The position numbers and the translations under genes were made by a program. The notes under the pieces are model-generated. The model was not told the origin of the DNA, did no database searches, and saw only the letters and a program-made list of their open reading frames with translations. Source: Streptomyces zhihengii (GTDB lineage Bacteria > Actinomycetota > Actinomycetes > Streptomycetales > Streptomycetaceae). Taken from it: DNA of 64,000 nt. The stretch lies in the NCBI RefSeq assembly GCF_016919245.1, contig NZ_JAFEJA010000001.1:4603501-4667500 (forward strand). Direction: 5' to 3'. Positions 1 through 8,294 of the stretch are shown one piece after another (positions within the stretch are counted from its first letter, which is position 1; each line of letters begins with the position of its first letter).

Positions 1-846
1 GATGTAGTGGAGGAAGGAGCGGTTCGGCCCGATGACGAGCGTGCCGGTGCGGGCCAGGCGCTCCCGGTGCGCGTAGAGCAGGTACGCCACCCGGTGCAGG
101 CCCACGGCCGTCTTCCCGGTGCCCGGACCGCCCTGGACGCAGACCGAGCCGGACAGCCCGCTGCGGACGATCTCGTCCTGCTCGGGCTGGATCGTCGCCA
201 CGATGTCCCGCATCGGACCGACACGCGGCCGTTCGATCTCGGCCTGGAGCAGCTTCGAGGTCTGCTCGGCCTCGGCGGGGTCGGTCAGGTGCTCGTCCTC
301 GTACGCGGTGAGGTCCCCGGCGGTGTAGCCGAAGCGCCGCCGCAGGCCCACGTCCTGGGGGTCCTTGCGGGACGCCCGGTAGAACGGCTGCGAGACGGGC
401 GCGCGCCAGTCGACGACCATCGGGTCGCCCTCGGCGTCGTGGACGTGGCGGCGGCCGATGTAGAAGCTCTGGCCCTCCTGGGCGGAGTGGAGGTAGTCGA
501 GGCGGCCGAAGAACAGGGGGGTGTGCGCGAGGTCGGCCAGCGCCTTCACCCGCTCGTCGATCTGGGCCTCCAGCACCGCCGCGTTGACCCAGTTCGCGGT
601 GACGTCGCGGATGTCGAGCGCCTGGACGTCCTCGCGCATCGCGCGCAGCGCCGAGCGGGACGCCGCCAGGTGCGCGCGTTCGCGCCCGAGCGGACCGCCG
701 TCGACGGCCCCCGGACCGCCGTCGGGCCGCGGGGTCTCGTCGGACTGCGGGGCCTCGTCGGAACGCGGGGCTTCGTCGGACTGCGCGGCGGTGGGGGACG
801 TCGACGGCGGGAGCGGCGTCGAGGGTGCGGGGACGTGCGCGGGCAC
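1..846 (-). CDS. HelD/HelR-type RNA polymerase recycling ATPase, N-terminal part (cut by window edge)
   Basis: Minus-strand frame with 282 codons present; it runs off the left edge. The GTG start follows a GGAGG site five bases upstream. Residues 1-50 are a disordered tail with short SDEAP-like repeats, 55-110 form the helical arm expected to enter the RNA polymerase secondary channel, and residues 239-247 carry a Walker A motif (GGPGTGKTA). The VVDWRAPVSQPFY stretch is typical of HelD proteins. HelD proteins are UvrD-like ATPases that pull RNA polymerase off DNA or nucleic acid; the Streptomyces HelR type also protects the enzyme from rifampicin. I see no rifamycin-associated palindrome upstream, so drug induction is not supported. 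The missing C-terminus holds the remaining helicase motifs. Class assignment is solid, the HelR subtype is inference. Confidence 0.85.
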   Translation of the reverse strand, partial: MPAHVPAPSTPLPPSTSPTAAQSDEAPRSDEAPQSDETPRPDGGPGAVDGGPLGRERAHLAASRSALRAMREDVQALDIRDVTANWVNAAVLEAQIDERVKALADLAHTPLFFGRLDYLHSAQEGQSFYIGRRHVHDAEGDPMVVDWRAPVSQPFYRASRKDPQDVGLRRRFGYTAGDLTAYEDEHLTDPAEAEQTSKLLQAEIERPRVGPMRDIVATIQPEQDEIVRSGLSGSVCVQGGPGTGKTAVGLHRVAYLLYAHRERLARTGTLVIGPNRSFLHYI

Positions 847-1188
847 GGGTTGCCTCCGGGCTGGGTGCTTCGTGATCACGAACATGGCGAGCCGGCCGGT
901 TTCCGTCCGGGCGGCGGCGCTCCTCGGCGGGAGGCGGGGGATCCCGGCCGAAGCCGGGCAAGCTCGCGATTGTAGTCACCGCCCCGGGCCGGGGCGAACG
1001 GTTTTCCACGGGGGCGGGCCGGGGCGGGGCGGGTGGGCCAGGAGGTCCCCGGGGGGACTCGGGGTCGCGCCTCCTCCTTGATGGGGACCCGGCGGGGTGG
1101 GCGTCTGTCCCGAGTCGTACACGGCGCCGCCCGCGGTTCGGTCCACGGGCCGATGCTCCGTACGGGTGAAAAGGGACACCATGGAGAC
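847..1188. promoter_or_regulatory. Divergent intergenic region with a minus-strand -10 box
   Basis: This 342-base gap separates the HelD-type gene (minus) from a small plus-strand gene. On the minus strand a good -10 hexamer TACAAT lies at 969-974, about 120 bases before the HelD start; no convincing -35 sits 16-19 bases further up. The rest is GC-rich with no strong dyad. A purine-rich GAGA just before 1189 may be the ribosome site of the small gene. Confidence 0.4.
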
Positions 1189-1389
1189 ATGAGCACAGCG
1201 ACCTTCACCCCAGGCACCCCGGCCCCCGGCGGCGCCCCGCACCGCGGTGCCACGGCCACCGGAACCGTCTCCCACCCCCGCCACCGCGTCGGCAACGTGC
1301 TGCGCGCGGTCAAGGTCTTCGCCGAGACGGTGTTCTCGGTGGCCGTCCTCGGCGAGTACGCGCAGGAGGCGGGCGTCCGCCGCCGCTGA
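1189..1389 (+). CDS. Small conserved-looking basic protein of unknown function (66 aa)
   Basis: ATG at 1189 with a weak GGAGA directly upstream. The 66-residue product starts with a Pro/Gly/Ala-rich, probably disordered half and ends with a helical segment (residues about 34-62, VGNVLRAVKVFAETVFSVAV) that is amphipathic or weakly membrane-active, followed by an Arg-rich end. No known domain is recognised. Codon use has the strong third-position GC bias of the neighbours, supporting a real gene. It is divergent from the HelD-type gene and convergent with the XPB helicase. A longer in-frame extension upstream to 1033 lacks a good start and is less likely. Confidence 0.6.
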   Translation: MSTATFTPGTPAPGGAPHRGATATGTVSHPRHRVGNVLRAVKVFAETVFSVAVLGEYAQEAGVRRR

Positions 1390-1471
1390 CCCCCGCCCGC
1401 CCCCGCCGCGAGCGCCCCGGAACAGCCGGTCCCCGGACCGCCCCCGGGACGGCCCGCCCCGCGGCCCGGCG

Positions 1472-3127
1472 TCAGGCCGGTTCGCCCGAGTCCGCCAGCA
1501 GGTCGTCCGCGTCGACGATCCGGTACGCGTAGCCCTGCTCGGCGAGGAACCGCTGCCGGTGGGCGGCGAAGTCCTGGTCGATCGTGTCGCGTGCGACCAC
1601 CGAGTAGAAGTGCGCCTTGTGGCCGTCCGCCTTCGGGCGCAGCACCCGCCCGAGCCGCTGGGCCTCCTCCTGGCGCGAGCCGAAGGTGCCGGAGACCTGG
1701 ATCGCGATCGTGGCCTCGGGCAGGTCGATCGAGAAGTTCGCGACCTTGGACACCACCAGCACGCTGATCTCGCCGTTGCGGAACGCGTCGAAGAGCTTCT
1801 CGCGCTGCGAGTTCGGCGTCTCGCCCTTGATCACCGGCGCGTCCAGGTGCTCGCCGAGCTCGTCGAGCTGGTCGATGTACTGGCCGATGACGAGGATCTG
1901 CTGGCCGGCGTGCTTGCGCACCAGCCGCTCGGTCACCTTCCGCTTGGTGGCCGTCGTCGCGCAGAAGCGGTACTTCTCCTCCGTCTCGGCCGTCGCGTAC
2001 GCGAGGCGCTCCGAGTCGGTGAGGTTGACCCGGACCTCGACGCAGTCCGCGGGCGCGATGTAGCCCTGCGCCTCGATCTCCTTCCAGGGGGCGTCGAAGC
2101 GCTTGGGGCCGATCAGCGAGAAGACGTCCGACTCCCGGCCGTCCTCGCGCACCAGCGTCGCGGTCAGACCGAGCCGCCGCCGCGCCTGGAGGTCGGCGGT
2201 GAACTTGAAGACCGGCGCGGGCAGCAGGTGCACCTCGTCGTAGACGATCAGGCCCCAGTCGCGGGAGTCGAACAGCTCCAGGTGCGGGTAGACGCCCTTC
2301 CGCCGGGTCGTCAGCACCTGGTAGGTGGCGATGGTGACGGGGCGGATCTCCTTCTTCGTCCCGCTGTACTCGCCGATCTCGTCCTCGGTCAGCGACGTCC
2401 GCTTCACCAGCTCGTGCTTCCACTGCCGGGCGGAGACGGTGTTGGTGACGAGGATCAGGGTCGTGGCCTTCGCCTGCGCCATCGCACCCGCGCCGACGAG
2501 GGTCTTGCCCGCGCCGCACGGCAGCACGACGACACCGGAGCCGCCGTGCCAGAAGCCCTCCACGGCCTGGGTCTGGTAGGGGCGCAGCGCCCAGCCGTCC
2601 TCGGCCAGGTCGATGGGGTGGGCCTCGCCGTCCACGTAGCCGGCCAGGTCCTCGGCGGGCCAGCCCAGCTTCAGCAGGGTCTGCTTGATCTGCCCGCGCT
2701 CCGAGGGGTGCACGGCCACCGTGTCCGGGTCGATCCGGGTGCCGACCAGCGGCTGGATCTTCTTGGACCGCAGGATCTCCTCCAGCACCGGCCGGTCGGT
2801 GGTGGTGAGGACGAGCCCGTGGGTGGGGTGCTTGCTGAGGGTCAGCCGGCCGTAGCGGGCCATCGTCTCGGCGATGTCGACGAGCAGCGCGTGCGGCACG
2901 GGGTAGCGCGAGTACTCGACCAGCGCGTCCACCACCTGCTCGGCGTCGTGCCCGGCGGCCCGCGCGTTCCACAGGCCGAGCGGGGTGACCCGGTAGGTGT
3001 GGATGTGCTCCGGCGCGCGCTCCAGTTCGGCGAAGGGGGCGATGACGCGACGGCAGGCGTCGGCCAGTTCGTGGTCGACTTCGAGGAGAAGTGTCTTGTC
3101 GCTCTGGACGATGAGGGGACCGTTCAC
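1472..3127 (-). CDS. XPB/Ssl2-type superfamily 2 DNA helicase
   Basis: A 551-residue protein with the layout of bacterial XPB: an N-terminal damage-recognition-like domain (about 1-170), helicase domain 1 with Walker A PCGAGKT (residues 203-209) and a DEVH box (297-300), a TATLVREDGRESDVF segment after motif III, and helicase domain 2 ending with the QEEAQRLGRVLRP motif VI. Bacterial XPB is an ATP-dependent 3'-5' DNA translocase linked to repair, often with the nuclease Bax1; no Bax1 gene is seen here. It is downstream of, and probably co-transcribed with, the helicase-associated protein at 3228-5840 (100-base gap). Length is normal for the family. Confidence 0.92.
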   Translation of the reverse strand: MNGPLIVQSDKTLLLEVDHELADACRRVIAPFAELERAPEHIHTYRVTPLGLWNARAAGHDAEQVVDALVEYSRYPVPHALLVDIAETMARYGRLTLSKHPTHGLVLTTTDRPVLEEILRSKKIQPLVGTRIDPDTVAVHPSERGQIKQTLLKLGWPAEDLAGYVDGEAHPIDLAEDGWALRPYQTQAVEGFWHGGSGVVVLPCGAGKTLVGAGAMAQAKATTLILVTNTVSARQWKHELVKRTSLTEDEIGEYSGTKKEIRPVTIATYQVLTTRRKGVYPHLELFDSRDWGLIVYDEVHLLPAPVFKFTADLQARRRLGLTATLVREDGRESDVFSLIGPKRFDAPWKEIEAQGYIAPADCVEVRVNLTDSERLAYATAETEEKYRFCATTATKRKVTERLVRKHAGQQILVIGQYIDQLDELGEHLDAPVIKGETPNSQREKLFDAFRNGEISVLVVSKVANFSIDLPEATIAIQVSGTFGSRQEEAQRLGRVLRPKADGHKAHFYSVVARDTIDQDFAAHRQRFLAEQGYAYRIVDADDLLADSGEPA

Positions 3128-3227
3128 GCCTGCGCCCTTTCGGTTCGAGCCTTCGACGAGGCCAAACCTCCAGTGTGCCGCATGATTGCCCGGTGCGGGC
3201 GGGGTCCGCCCCGCGGGGGCCGGGGCG

Positions 3228-5840
3228 TCAGTCCTCCACCAGCTCGGCGACGCCCGTGATGCGGTGCAGCGGATACGTGCGGACCTCGTCCGCCGTGTGG
3301 TCGTAGCCCGTCACGAAGCCGCCCTCCACCCGCACCGGGGCGATCACCCGCTGGCTGGCCGCGCCGTCCGCGTTCACATAGCCGATCCACAGCGCCGAGC
3401 CCGTCAGCGCCGCCGCCTGGACGGTGGCCAGGGTCTCCGCGGCCGTGGTGCGCGGCAGCTCGCCGTCGGCCGGCGGCGCCGAGGCGCCCGCGCCCGCCGG
3501 CCGGCGCTCGACGGTGGCCGCCAGGTCGCCGGCCCGGATCGCCTTCACCGCGGCGCCCAGCAGCGTCCGGTCGGGCAGCGGAGGGCCGTCCGGCACGGGC
3601 ACCGGCGCCGTGCGCGGGGGCGTGCGCCGGGCGTGGGCGCGGGTGATCAGCACATCGCCCTCGGCCGACTCGGCGGCCGGGGCGTAGCCGAGGGAGCGCA
3701 GCCCCTCCAGCAGGGCCGCCGGGTCCGTCCGGGCGGCGAGCACGGTGGGCGCGAGCCGGCGCAGGCCGAGGCCCTGCGAGCGCCGGTCGGCCAGGATCTC
3801 CCCGAGGACGGTCTCGTCGTCGCAGCGCACGTACGCGGAGGCGGCGCCGACCCGGAGATGGCCGTGCCGCCGGGCCACGTCGTCGATCAGATAGCTGAGC
3901 GGCTGCGGCACCGGCGTACGGGAGTGCGCGGCGAGGAAGGCGTGCAGGTCGGACGCGCTCCGGCCGGCGTCCAGCGCCCGGCGCACCGACCCGGGGGTGA
4001 AGCGGTAGACCGTCGCGCCGCCCTTCGACTCGACGTCCGCGAGCACGGAGAGGGCCTCGGCGAGCGGGCGCTCCAGCGGCCCGGGGGCGACGGCGGTGAG
4101 GTCGGCCTGGAGCAGGACGTGGTCGAGCGGTTCGGGCAGCAGCGGCGTGAGCAGGGCGACGGCGTGCGCCCGGCGCGCGTCGTCCCCCGCGCCGCCGGTG
4201 CCTCTGCCGGTGCCAGTGTCTCTGCCCGTACCGGTGCGGGTGCCGGTGCCCGACCCGGTGCCGTAGTCCGCCGTGCCCGACCCGGTGCCGTCGTCCGCCG
4301 TGCCCGAGCCGTCGGCGTCGTCGTCCGCGCCGCCGAGCAGCGCCCGCGCGGGGGCCGCCAGCGCGCCCCGGCCCGTGATGCCGAGCAGTTCCGCCTCCGA
4401 CAGCGTCCACTCGGTCAGCCGCGCCCTCAGGTCCCGGGCGCCGGTGCCCAGGGCGTCCCCGCGCAGCGGACGCTCCCACCGCAGCCGGTCCTGGAGCGAC
4501 CGGGGGTCGGGCGCGGCGCCGTCGGGGAGCGCGGCCAGCAGCCGGAGCACCCGGTGGCGGACCTCCGGCGCGGCCGAGCGGTCCAGCTCCGGACCGAGCG
4601 CGGAGAGCGTGCGCCCCTTGGAGTCCTGCCCGCCGACCAGCCCCGGGGTGCGGGTCGCCGCCAGCCAGGCGGTCGCCAGCACCGCCCACCGCCGGGCCGC
4701 GGGCAGCTCCAGCCACTCGTCGTACGCGGGGGTCGGCGCGTACCGCTCGTCCACCTCGCCGTCCGAGGCCAGCAGGCCCGCCGCATAGGTGAGTTCCAGC
4801 CAGAATGCGGCCAGCGGCTCCGTGGTGTCGAGCGCCGCCGCGGTGCGCTTGAGGTCCCGTACGGACAGGCCGCCCGCGCGCAGGACCGCCGGGCCGCCCT
4901 CGTGCCAGTCCTTCAGCAGGTCCTCGACCGTCGCCAGGGCCGTGTACGCCTGCCCGGCCGCCGCGCTGTCCACAACCTGTGGACGGCGTTCGGCCGCCAC
5001 CACGACGGCGGGCGGCACCGGTTCGGGCGTGCGGTGCGCCCGGCCCGCCCGCAGATGCAGCGCCGCCTCCCTCGGCAGCACCACCGTCCGGGGCGACGCG
5101 GGCAGCAGCAGCCCCCGGTCCCGCAGCCACCGCACCGGCGGCGCGGGCGAGGCCGTCACCTCGCCGTACGGCGGGCCCCACACCAGCCGGTCCAGCACCG
5201 AGAGGGCCTCGGACGGCGCCGTGTCCAGCAGCCGCGCCATCCGCTCCCGGTCCGTGAACAGCGACGTCAGCGCGGCGACCGCCGACACCGGGTCATGGGT
5301 GGCCGGCAGCCCGGCCTCCGCGACGATCTCCTGGAGCCTGCCCGGCGACATGCCCGCCGTCGCCTCGGCGACCGTCGGCCCCAGCCCCGTGGGCGAGGGG
5401 CGGGTGGGCTGCGGGGCGAGCAACTCCCGCGCGGTGCGCACCAGTCGGAGCCGGTCGTCCTCGCCCCACACCAGCGCCTGGCGCCGCAGCTCGGCCAGCG
5501 CGCCCGGCAGCGCCGCCGCGACCTCGGGCACCGGTTCGTCGCCGGTCAGCAGACCGAGCAACTCCCCGTACGGCGCCGGGTCCGAGGCCACGGCCAGCGC
5601 CTCGGCGGTCTGGAGCGCGAACCGGTCGAGCCGCTCCAGCGCGCGCACCACGGAGGCGCGGGTGCCGGCCCGGGTGGCGAGCTGGGTGACGTCGTTCGGC
5701 ACCGGGCTCAGCAGATCGGGGCGCGCGCGCAGCAGCGCGGCCAGCTCGTCGTCGGCGCGGGCGCGCAGCGCCTCGGCGAGCGTGCGCGGCGCGGTACGGC
5801 CGGCCTGCGAGCCGCCACGTGAATCGGGCATCGTCCCCAT
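3228..5840 (-). CDS. XPB-like helicase-associated protein (Helicase_C_3 type)
   Basis: An 870-residue protein starting at ATG 5840 (a second in-frame ATG lies three codons later). It has no Walker motifs. The N-terminal 200 residues are helical repeats like those next to bacterial XPB, the region around 600-720 looks like the XPB/Ssl2-type C-terminal domain (LPEPLDHVLLQADLTAVAPG), and the last 60 residues (LWIGYVNADG...VRTYPLHRI) resemble a WYL-type ligand-sensing fold. Residues about 505-550 are a low-complexity GTGSGTAD/GTGTRTG linker encoded by a degenerate tandem repeat at 4196-4310. It probably works with the XPB helicase encoded downstream. A function beyond DNA repair or regulation cannot be assigned. 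Confidence 0.8.
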   Translation of the reverse strand: MGTMPDSRGGSQAGRTAPRTLAEALRARADDELAALLRARPDLLSPVPNDVTQLATRAGTRASVVRALERLDRFALQTAEALAVASDPAPYGELLGLLTGDEPVPEVAAALPGALAELRRQALVWGEDDRLRLVRTARELLAPQPTRPSPTGLGPTVAEATAGMSPGRLQEIVAEAGLPATHDPVSAVAALTSLFTDRERMARLLDTAPSEALSVLDRLVWGPPYGEVTASPAPPVRWLRDRGLLLPASPRTVVLPREAALHLRAGRAHRTPEPVPPAVVVAAERRPQVVDSAAAGQAYTALATVEDLLKDWHEGGPAVLRAGGLSVRDLKRTAAALDTTEPLAAFWLELTYAAGLLASDGEVDERYAPTPAYDEWLELPAARRWAVLATAWLAATRTPGLVGGQDSKGRTLSALGPELDRSAAPEVRHRVLRLLAALPDGAAPDPRSLQDRLRWERPLRGDALGTGARDLRARLTEWTLSEAELLGITGRGALAAPARALLGGADDDADGSGTADDGTGSGTADYGTGSGTGTRTGTGRDTGTGRGTGGAGDDARRAHAVALLTPLLPEPLDHVLLQADLTAVAPGPLERPLAEALSVLADVESKGGATVYRFTPGSVRRALDAGRSASDLHAFLAAHSRTPVPQPLSYLIDDVARRHGHLRVGAASAYVRCDDETVLGEILADRRSQGLGLRRLAPTVLAARTDPAALLEGLRSLGYAPAAESAEGDVLITRAHARRTPPRTAPVPVPDGPPLPDRTLLGAAVKAIRAGDLAATVERRPAGAGASAPPADGELPRTTAAETLATVQAAALTGSALWIGYVNADGAASQRVIAPVRVEGGFVTGYDHTADEVRTYPLHRITGVAELVED

Positions 5841-5916
5841 CCGCCCCACGGTAGCCGCTGGAACGCTACCGTCGGGGGCAGGGCGGCCCCGGTCGCTCCT
5901 CGTCGCGCACGCCGGC

Positions 5917-5951
5917 AGCGTCACGCTGGAACATTCGAGCGTCACGCTGGG
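5917..5951. promoter_or_regulatory. Pair of direct repeats in a divergent promoter region
   Basis: AGCGTCACGCTGG occurs at 5917-5929 and again at 5938-5950. The start-to-start distance is 21 bases, two helical turns, so a dimeric regulator would bind both copies on one DNA face. Each copy also contains the small dyad GCGT-CA-CGC. The pair lies between the divergent helicase-associated gene (start 5840) and the membrane protein (start 5970), close to both starts. Confidence 0.4.
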
Positions 5952-5969
5952 AACAGCAGGGGAACGTCC

Positions 5970-6995
5970 GTGGGGATCGAGAGCGACCAGCTCGTCTTCG
6001 ACTATCTGAGCCGGGTCGGGGACCTGGCCCAGCAGGCCCAGCTCCCGTCCGGGTCGCGCATGCGCCTGGTGACCACGCTGCGGGGCGAGATCGACCGCCA
6101 GCGGAACAAGGTCGGCGGGAACAGCCCGGCGGGGGTGCGCCGCATCCTCGGACGGCTGGGCACGCCGGACGAAGTCGTCGCCGCCGCCGCGGAGGACGGC
6201 GGCGGCGCGCCGCCGACGGCCCCGCCCGCGCCGCCCGCCCACCGACCCGCGGAGCCCGCGGCGGACGAACCGCCGGTGCCCCGCCAGCGCCTGCGCTTCC
6301 GCGCCCCGCGCCCCCGTACGCCCGAGGCCCCGCCGCCCGCGCAGGCCGCCTCGCCGCCGCACCTCGCGGGCACCGACGAACTCGGGCCGTCCGGCTCGGA
6401 ACCGGACTGGTGGCGCATCGACCCGGCACCGTTCGGGCCGGGGGACCGGGTGGCCGGCTTCGTCGGCGGCGTCGAGGTCCCGGAGATACTGCGCCCGCCG
6501 CGCGAGGACGAGTCCGAGGACCCCGAGGACGGCGACGGCGACCCCGAGGCCACGGAGGCCGAGGAGACCGGGACGGGCCGCCGCCGGCTGCGGCTGCGGC
6601 TGCGCCGCCGAGCGGAGGCCGTGCCGGTGGCGGCGGCCTCCGGGACCGGGCTGCGGCTCGGGAACCCGGTGCTCCTGCTGGGCGCGGCGCTGCTCCTCGG
6701 CGGGGCGGCGTTCGGCTCGCTGATCCCGCTCGCCGGCGGCTGGCTCATCGCGTACGGCTCCCGCCGCCTGAACCCGGCCCAGACGAAGGTCGCCGTCTTC
6801 GTCCTCCCCGGCGCGGCGCTCGCGGGCGGGGTGCTCTGGCTGTGGGGCCGCGTCAACGGGCGCTGGGGGGAGGCGGTGGCGGAGGGGGCGATGCGGGACG
6901 CGCTGACGGGGACGTGGCCCTGGGTCCTGAAGTCCGCGGCCGTCGCCACGGCCCTCTACCTCCTCTGGCACGCCCGCCCCCGAGGGCCTCTGTAG
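5970..6995 (+). CDS. Membrane protein with HAAS/DUF1700-like N-terminus
   Basis: GTG start with AGGGGAA five bases upstream; 341 residues. Residues 1-75 form a helical cytoplasmic domain ending in LGRLGTPDEVVAAAA, the signature seen in HAAS/DUF1700-type domains that sit at the N-terminus of membrane proteins controlled by PadR regulators. Residues 75-225 are a proline/acid-rich disordered linker, and 226-335 hold about four membrane segments (PVLLLGAALLLGG, GGWLIAYG, VAVFVLPGAALAGGVLWLWG, AAVATALYLLWHA). No catalytic motif is visible and no PadR gene is adjacent. Divergent from the helicase-associated gene with shared repeats between them. Unknown function. Confidence 0.75.
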   Translation: MGIESDQLVFDYLSRVGDLAQQAQLPSGSRMRLVTTLRGEIDRQRNKVGGNSPAGVRRILGRLGTPDEVVAAAAEDGGGAPPTAPPAPPAHRPAEPAADEPPVPRQRLRFRAPRPRTPEAPPPAQAASPPHLAGTDELGPSGSEPDWWRIDPAPFGPGDRVAGFVGGVEVPEILRPPREDESEDPEDGDGDPEATEAEETGTGRRRLRLRLRRRAEAVPVAAASGTGLRLGNPVLLLGAALLLGGAAFGSLIPLAGGWLIAYGSRRLNPAQTKVAVFVLPGAALAGGVLWLWGRVNGRWGEAVAEGAMRDALTGTWPWVLKSAAVATALYLLWHARPRGPL

Positions 6996-7648
6996 CCCAC
7001 CCGCCGCCCTCATCCCGGGGGGTCCCCCCCCCCCCCGGCGGCGGGCCTCCTCGGCCGTCCGGCGTGGCTTGTGCTCGGGGTGCGCCTTTTCGGACCGTCC
7101 GGCGTGGCTTGTGCGGGGTGCGCCTTTCAGCCCGTCCGGCGTGGCTTGCACGGGGTGTGCCTTTTCGGCCCGTGCGGCGTGCCCTGCTCGGGGTGTGCTT
7201 TTCAGCCCGTCCGGCGTTTGAGGACACGGCCGTAGGCCGTGCCGGGGCCACCAGCGTGCACGCGCCCCGTGTGCGTATCCGGGTCCTGCGGGGCTCTGCC
7301 CCGCACCCCGCGCCTCAATCGCCGGCGAGGCTGAAAGCCAGCCCGCAGGCACGCGGCCCTCGAAGCGGGGCAACTCCAGCCCGTCCGGCGTTTGAGGACA
7401 CGGCCGTAGGCCGTGCCGGGGCCACCGGGGTGCACGCGCCCCGAGTGCGTATCCGGGTCCGGCGGGGCTCCGCCCCGCGCCCCGCGCCTCAATCGCCGGC
7501 GAGGCTGAAAGGTCCGGCGTTTGAGGACACCGTGCGCAGCGCGGTGCCGGGGCCACCGGGGCGCACCGGCCCCGTGCGCGCCACCGGGGTCCGGTGCGGG
7601 GCGGGCCGTCCCGGGGGCCGAGCCCCCGGGCTCGGCACAATGGGTGGC
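6996..7648. repeat. Intergenic repeat block: C-tract, 36-40 bp tandem units and palindromic elements
   Basis: No gene is supported here. After a 13-base C run (7024-7036) come four degenerate units of CCGTCCGGCGTGGCTTG type at about 7054-7200. Then two near-identical elements of about 130 bases (7203-7333 and 7378-7511) run from CAGCCCGTCCGGCGTTTGAG to an inverted counterpart CTCAATCGCCGGCGAGGCTG, with internal hairpins ACGGCC-GTA-GGCCGT and GCGGGGC-(TCT/TCC)-GCCCCGC. A third, 5'-truncated copy begins at 7511. The same 23-base end recurs at 16085, 16410, 38456, 38608, 38740 and 38910. Confidence 0.85.
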
Positions 7649-8293
7649 ATGACCACACACCCCACCCCCACCCTCACCGTCGGCTTCGACCTCGACATGA
7701 CCCTCATCGACTCCCGCCCCGGCATCCACGCCGCCTACCGGGCGCTCTCCGCCGAGACCGGGGTGTGGATAGACGCGGATCTCGCCGTCACGCGCCTCGG
7801 GCCGCCGCTGGAGCAGGAGTTGGCGCACTGGTTCCCGGAGGACCGGATCCAGGAGATGGGCGACCGCTACCGCGCCGTCTACCCGGAGTACGCGATCGAG
7901 CCGACGCTCGCCATGCCCGGTGCGCGGGAGGCGATCGAGGCGGTGCGGGCCGTCGGCGGGCGGGCGATCGTCGTGACGGCCAAGCACGAGCCGAACGCCA
8001 AGCTGCACCTCGCCCACCTCGGCATCGAGCCGGACGAGACGATCGGCTGGCTGTGGGCGGAGGCCAAGGCGGAGGCGCTGCGCGAGCACGGCGCGAGCGT
8101 GTACGTGGGCGACCACGTCGGCGACGTGCGGGGCGCGCGCGTCGCGGGCGCCTGCTCGGTGGCCGTGCCGACCGGCCCCTGCGACCGCGACACCCTGCGC
8201 GAGGCCGGCGCCGACGTCGTCCTCGACGACCTCACGGCGTTCCCGGCCTGGCTGGCGGAGTACGCGCGCAACGGGTCCGTCAGGCCGGCCTAG
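7649..8293 (+). CDS. HAD-superfamily phosphatase (phosphoglycolate phosphatase-like)
   Basis: A 214-residue protein beginning MTTHPT; an in-frame ATG three codons upstream (7640) is a possible alternative, and neither has a strong ribosome site. HAD motif I is FDLDMTLID (residues 10-18, nucleophile Asp), motif II is IVVTAK, and motif IV is VGDHVGDVRGA, giving a class-I cap type HAD hydrolase similar to Gph. Substrate is unknown; small phosphorylated metabolites such as phosphoglycolate are typical. The TAG stop is part of the CTAG target duplicated by the adjacent insertion element, so the element inserted exactly at the stop and left the protein intact. Confidence 0.85.
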   Translation: MTTHPTPTLTVGFDLDMTLIDSRPGIHAAYRALSAETGVWIDADLAVTRLGPPLEQELAHWFPEDRIQEMGDRYRAVYPEYAIEPTLAMPGAREAIEAVRAVGGRAIVVTAKHEPNAKLHLAHLGIEPDETIGWLWAEAKAEALREHGASVYVGDHVGDVRGARVAGACSVAVPTGPCDRDTLREAGADVVLDDLTAFPAWLAEYARNGSVRPA

Positions 8294-8294
8294 C
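8289..8294. repeat. Target-site duplication, left copy
   Basis: CCTAGC directly before the left end of the IS481-family element; identical to 9364-9369. It contains the stop codon of the upstream HAD phosphatase gene. Confidence 0.9.

Noticed and set aside
847..1000. Rifamycin-associated palindrome upstream of the HelD-type gene
   Set aside because: I looked for the GC-rich palindrome typical of helR promoters and did not find it.
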